From Epiperipatus broadwayi (lineage: Eukaryota > Onychophora > Udeonychophora > Euonychophora > Peripatidae), in NCBI GenBank assembly GCA_028023455.1, contig JAQFVV010006549.1:746001-810000 (forward strand): DNA of 64,000 nt, given 5' to 3'. The notes beneath the pieces are model-generated. The model searched no databases and was not told the origin of the DNA. It saw nothing but the letters and a program-made list of their open reading frames with translations. Both the position numbers and the translations under genes were made by a program. Below are positions 60,831 through 64,000 of this stretch, in pieces (the first letter of the stretch is position 1; every line of letters starts with the position of its first letter).

Positions 60831-61795
60831 AATGATAAAAAATGTCTCCTTATGTTAAACTTTTATTAGATGATGTATTTCATATTCCTATACTGTTAAC
60901 ATCATAAAAAAGTGATTTTGTTCATTTCATTTAGGAAATAGTTGTTGGAAGTGTCTATACATCTTATAAAACTTAATATTTAATGCTTCTCAGTAATAGA
61001 AAAATAATTCCTTTTGATTCAAAAATTTTATTAGATGTTGCATGTCATATTATTATATTGTTAACATTATAAAAAAAAATTCTTTCCTTCATTCAATCCA
61101 ATAATGCTTTTAATCTTTAGATAGACTATTAAAAAAAATCCTAAATATCAAGGACATATGGATCTTTATATGTCAAATAACAAAAAAGTTATAGAAAAAC
61201 TACTCTTGTCAAGTAATAAAGATATAAAAGACTTGTCTATATCATTTAATTGCAATTGCAACAAGAAATTACCTGTGCCAAAACAAAACTTTATATCATA
61301 TAAGATGATAGACTTCAAATACAAAACTAAAGTTAGATATTTCATTAGTATTTGCCATATTACACTTCACTCTATAAACCATTTAAGCATATTAAAAGCT
61401 TTTATTTAGTCAAATTATTAGTCAGTCTCCCTAAAAATAATCTTTACAATTAATAAAAAATTACTTCATTGACTTTAACTGTTCATAATTTTTGTCTATA
61501 TGTATACAGAATAATATGTTACAAATATATTTACAAACAGTATTGCTGGGAAACTTGGCCAAATGATTAAACAAATACTTCTAGTAATCTATTTTACTAT
61601 ACAAAATAAATTGGTGAGACATATTATCATTATTTATTATAGAACAGTTTATTTTAAAGAAGAAATAGCTTAATGATATGCTGGTGAGTAAAATTTACTT
61701 AATCTGTGTTTTGCTGCCAATTTTTCAATTCTAATCTAGGGATCATCATAATAAATTACATTGAATCCATTTATTGGCAACATAAAGAATTTACC
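60831..61795. other. AT-rich spacer
   Basis: An 83-codon open frame at 61158-61409 has no recognised domain. Nothing else was seen. Confidence 0.5.
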
Positions 61796-61796
61796 T

Positions 61797-61820
61797 ATAT
61801 ATATATATATATACACACAC
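61797..61820. repeat. (TA)n(CA)n microsatellite
   Basis: A TA run then a CA run directly before the inverted repeat. Confidence 0.9.
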
Positions 61821-61829
61821 ACCAATCTT

Positions 61830-61914
61830 TATGACCATAGTTACTTTAAAGATTGGTGTATATATATCAATCTTTAAAGTAACTACACCAATCTTTAAAG
61901 TAACTATGGTCATA
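61830..61914. repeat. Perfect 31-bp inverted repeat
   Basis: The 31 bp at 61830-61860 are the exact complement of 61884-61914. The 23-bp spacer contains a further copy of the inner CAATCTTTAAAGTAAC block. It could form a stable hairpin. No ribozyme core was seen. Confidence 0.9.
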
Positions 61915-61935
61915 GATCAAGGTTACTCACTATAA

Positions 61936-62480
61936 TTAATTTTACTTATTTACTAGTTCTGTCTATAGTAAAAAAGGTCAATTTAATGTCCAGAATATTT
62001 ACTTTTGTTTTATATATCTGCATGTTTAAATTCCATTTTATTTGATTGAAATTACATCATCACACAGATAAATACAAACATTCTATAATATCATTTATAC
62101 AACTTTTCTATAGGGTATACATTCTCATATTCTTAAAAAGAATTTTATTGCATGGCAACTTATGTTAGATTCTTTTTTTTCTTTGCTTCCTGAAATTTCT
62201 TCTACTTTACTGGGAATGCAAATATTTACTACTCTAAATACAGCCAAGGGTTTGTAAAATAGAAAAATCTATTATGGTTTCTTAAGCCACAACAATCTCA
62301 AGCATTGTAATGGCAGAATTCTACTTACTGGGAAAAAATACATACTTTTGCTAGCATAGAAATTGTTATGATAAGTAAGATATTACACAAATAATATATT
62401 ATTCTTAATATTAAGATTCAGTTTTTCAAATTCTAAAGTAGTAAGTAATGAAACACATTTTATAGACACTAATGCACGAA
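61936..62480. other. AT-rich spacer
   Basis: Nothing recognised. Confidence 0.5.
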
Positions 62481-62489
62481 AGTAATATA

Positions 62490-62580
62490 GTGAAAATTAC
62501 ACTACAGAAATATTATTTATTATTGAATAATCTCTAGTCTAATGAATAACTAATAAAAATTATTCATGTTGAAGTGATAT
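62490..62580. repeat. Copy of the dispersed repeat seen at 10.4 and 10.8 kb
   Basis: TTACACTACAGAAATATT, then AATCTCTAGTCTAATGAATA and CTAATAAAAATTATT align with the blocks at 10.43-10.50 and 10.76-10.81 kb. Confidence 0.6.
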
Positions 62581-64000
62581 AGACAGAATTTTTGGGTCAT
62601 CTGAAAATTTGTATAAAAATACATTTTAATATATATATATATATATGTGTGTGTTATTTTAAATATGTATATAATAAGTTATGGCCTAATGTATATGTAA
62701 TTAAAGAGAGTAGATCATTCTGTGTATGAATAAGTAATAAATAATACTTTATATGTTAACAAGGAATCAAGAATTAAATTGATCTTACCATTCTTTACAC
62801 TTTCAATGTTTATAATCTTACTCTTGCCAACACTGAAAAAAAATTAGAGGAAATTTAATATGTTAGCTAGATAAATAATTGAATAGGTTTACTACTTTGA
62901 AATTAATAAGAAGTTCTAGTGTTGAATAGTGAGAATAGATATAAATTTTGTATTAATACTTACTAAACTAATACAATACATTGTACAAGAATGGAGTTAG
63001 AACTTCACTTTTAATAATCTTATTTAATAAATAAACAGATGTTAATAATTGTAAACATAAAATTGGGATAATTTTATATAATTAAGGAAATTAAAACAGT
63101 CTTCATCAGAAGCCCAAATGCATTGTCTTGGTTTGCTTCACAATAATTATCTCACTATATAATATATAGGTGTGTAGGCAAAAAAAAAAAGGCTTGCAAA
63201 AGATTTGTAAAGAATTCCTTCAAGTCTTTTATCTCTTTCTATTTTATGCACTGATCAATTTTATAATTTAAAAATTAAACACTAGTAAGTCATTTCTACA
63301 CAGAATGATTCAATAGTTTATATTCCTAAATTTTACAGCTTCACAGAAAATATCTACTTAACAATTTACTAATAATATTAATTTGCATTTTCATCTAGGT
63401 AATGAAAGTATTCAAGCTGATATCAATTTTAAAATTTTCCATCTATCTGGCAAAACAAATTATATTTCTACAGGAAATGAGATTTTTGATTTCAGATTAC
63501 TTTTATATCTAATGTCATGGACATTAAATCAATTATTATATTTATACAGTTATGACCTGAAAATTAATTATTCCCAAAGTATTCCCTATTATCAATCTTT
63601 TAAAAAAGTTGATGCTCAGATATGGCTAATATTAATCATATGTATCTGGATTTTGAAACATGCACAATAAAACTATTACATTCAATAAACCTATTACTTA
63701 TTTATGTAAGTGTTTTACATAACATAATATTATAAAATGGGTGCTGTAATGCCTATTCTGTAATATAAAATTAAAAAAATAGTATTTTTATTTCAAAACT
63801 TACACAAAATATCAATTGTTTATACATTGATTTTGGAAGGCATTCGTTATGAGAATTAATATTGATATACAAACAAATATAAAAAATTGACTATAATAAA
63901 TGACTACCAAAGTTATCTTAAGACCACACGTGATTATTGGACACCCTCTAAGATGTAATAAAATATTTTCCCATGGAATATTCACAATATGTTGTGCCCA
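62581..64000. other. AT-rich spacer to the window end
   Basis: A TA/TG run at 62630-62652. A 95-codon open frame at 63383-63670 shows no domain. No gene is supported. Confidence 0.5.

Noticed and set aside
61158-61409. 83-codon open frame
   Set aside because: Lys/Asn/Ile-rich as AT-rich DNA predicts; no motif recognised.
63383-63670. 95-codon open frame preceded by a possible 3' splice site
   Set aside because: One CAG/TAG-like site after a T-rich run is not informative here, and the peptide shows no domain.

Overview
The window is extremely AT-rich, gene-poor DNA from a eukaryote, almost certainly an invertebrate animal. I infer this from the mixture of APE-endonuclease non-LTR retrotransposons (L1/Tx1-like, RTE-like, CR1/jockey-like), Penelope-like elements (PLEs) with GIY-YIG endonucleases, hammerhead-ribozyme repeats, MITE-like hairpins and very long (TAA)n, (ATC)n, (TA)n and (TG)n microsatellites. 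I found no host protein-coding gene, tRNA or rRNA, so the species cannot be fixed. No operon or bacterial signal is present.

Layout. 1-7.5 kb: AT-rich spacer, then CR1/jockey-like reverse transcriptase fragments (minus) and 3' fragments of the Tx1-like family (plus), separated by triplet microsatellites. 7.5-15.7 kb: mostly featureless, with two copies of a hammerhead-ribozyme repeat (here called R1), a short tandem repeat and a palindromic MITE. 15.7-18.8 kb: a decayed, unidentified coding-looking stretch on the minus strand. 19.7-22.1 kb: more R1 copies and a pair of a second repeat (R2) around a long (TA)n. 22.2-25.1 kb: a nearly complete but broken PLE with an inverted 5'-truncated copy at its head; each copy carries a hammerhead. 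25.1-26.4 kb: a PLE tail between inverted pseudo-LTR arms, then R1 copies. 28.8-46.4 kb: the centrepiece, three different full-length Tx1-like LINEs (A, B, C) head-to-tail, each separated from the next by a (TAA)n tract. 47.2-49.4 kb: a 5'-truncated RTE-like LINE. 50.4-60.8 kb: a 10.4-kb palindromic composite with near-identical arms of about 1.86 kb, flanked by an 8-bp direct repeat. It contains an RTE-like element and a later PLE insertion that has its own 11-bp target duplication. 60.8-64 kb: AT-rich spacer with small inverted repeats.

How the parts work together. Each Tx1-like LINE encodes ORF1 (an RRM/ORF1p-like core, a CCHC knuckle, and an AT-hook-like basic patch at the C-terminus) and ORF2 (APE endonuclease, reverse transcriptase with a Y(M/I)DD box, and a C-terminal CCHC zinc-binding motif). 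All three are broken by stops and frameshifts. Their repeated insertion into one microsatellite suggests a family that targets (TAA)n. The PLEs use a Penelope reverse transcriptase and GIY-YIG nuclease. The ribozyme in their pseudo-LTRs presumably self-cleaves the RNA. All family names rest on motifs read by eye; no database search was run.
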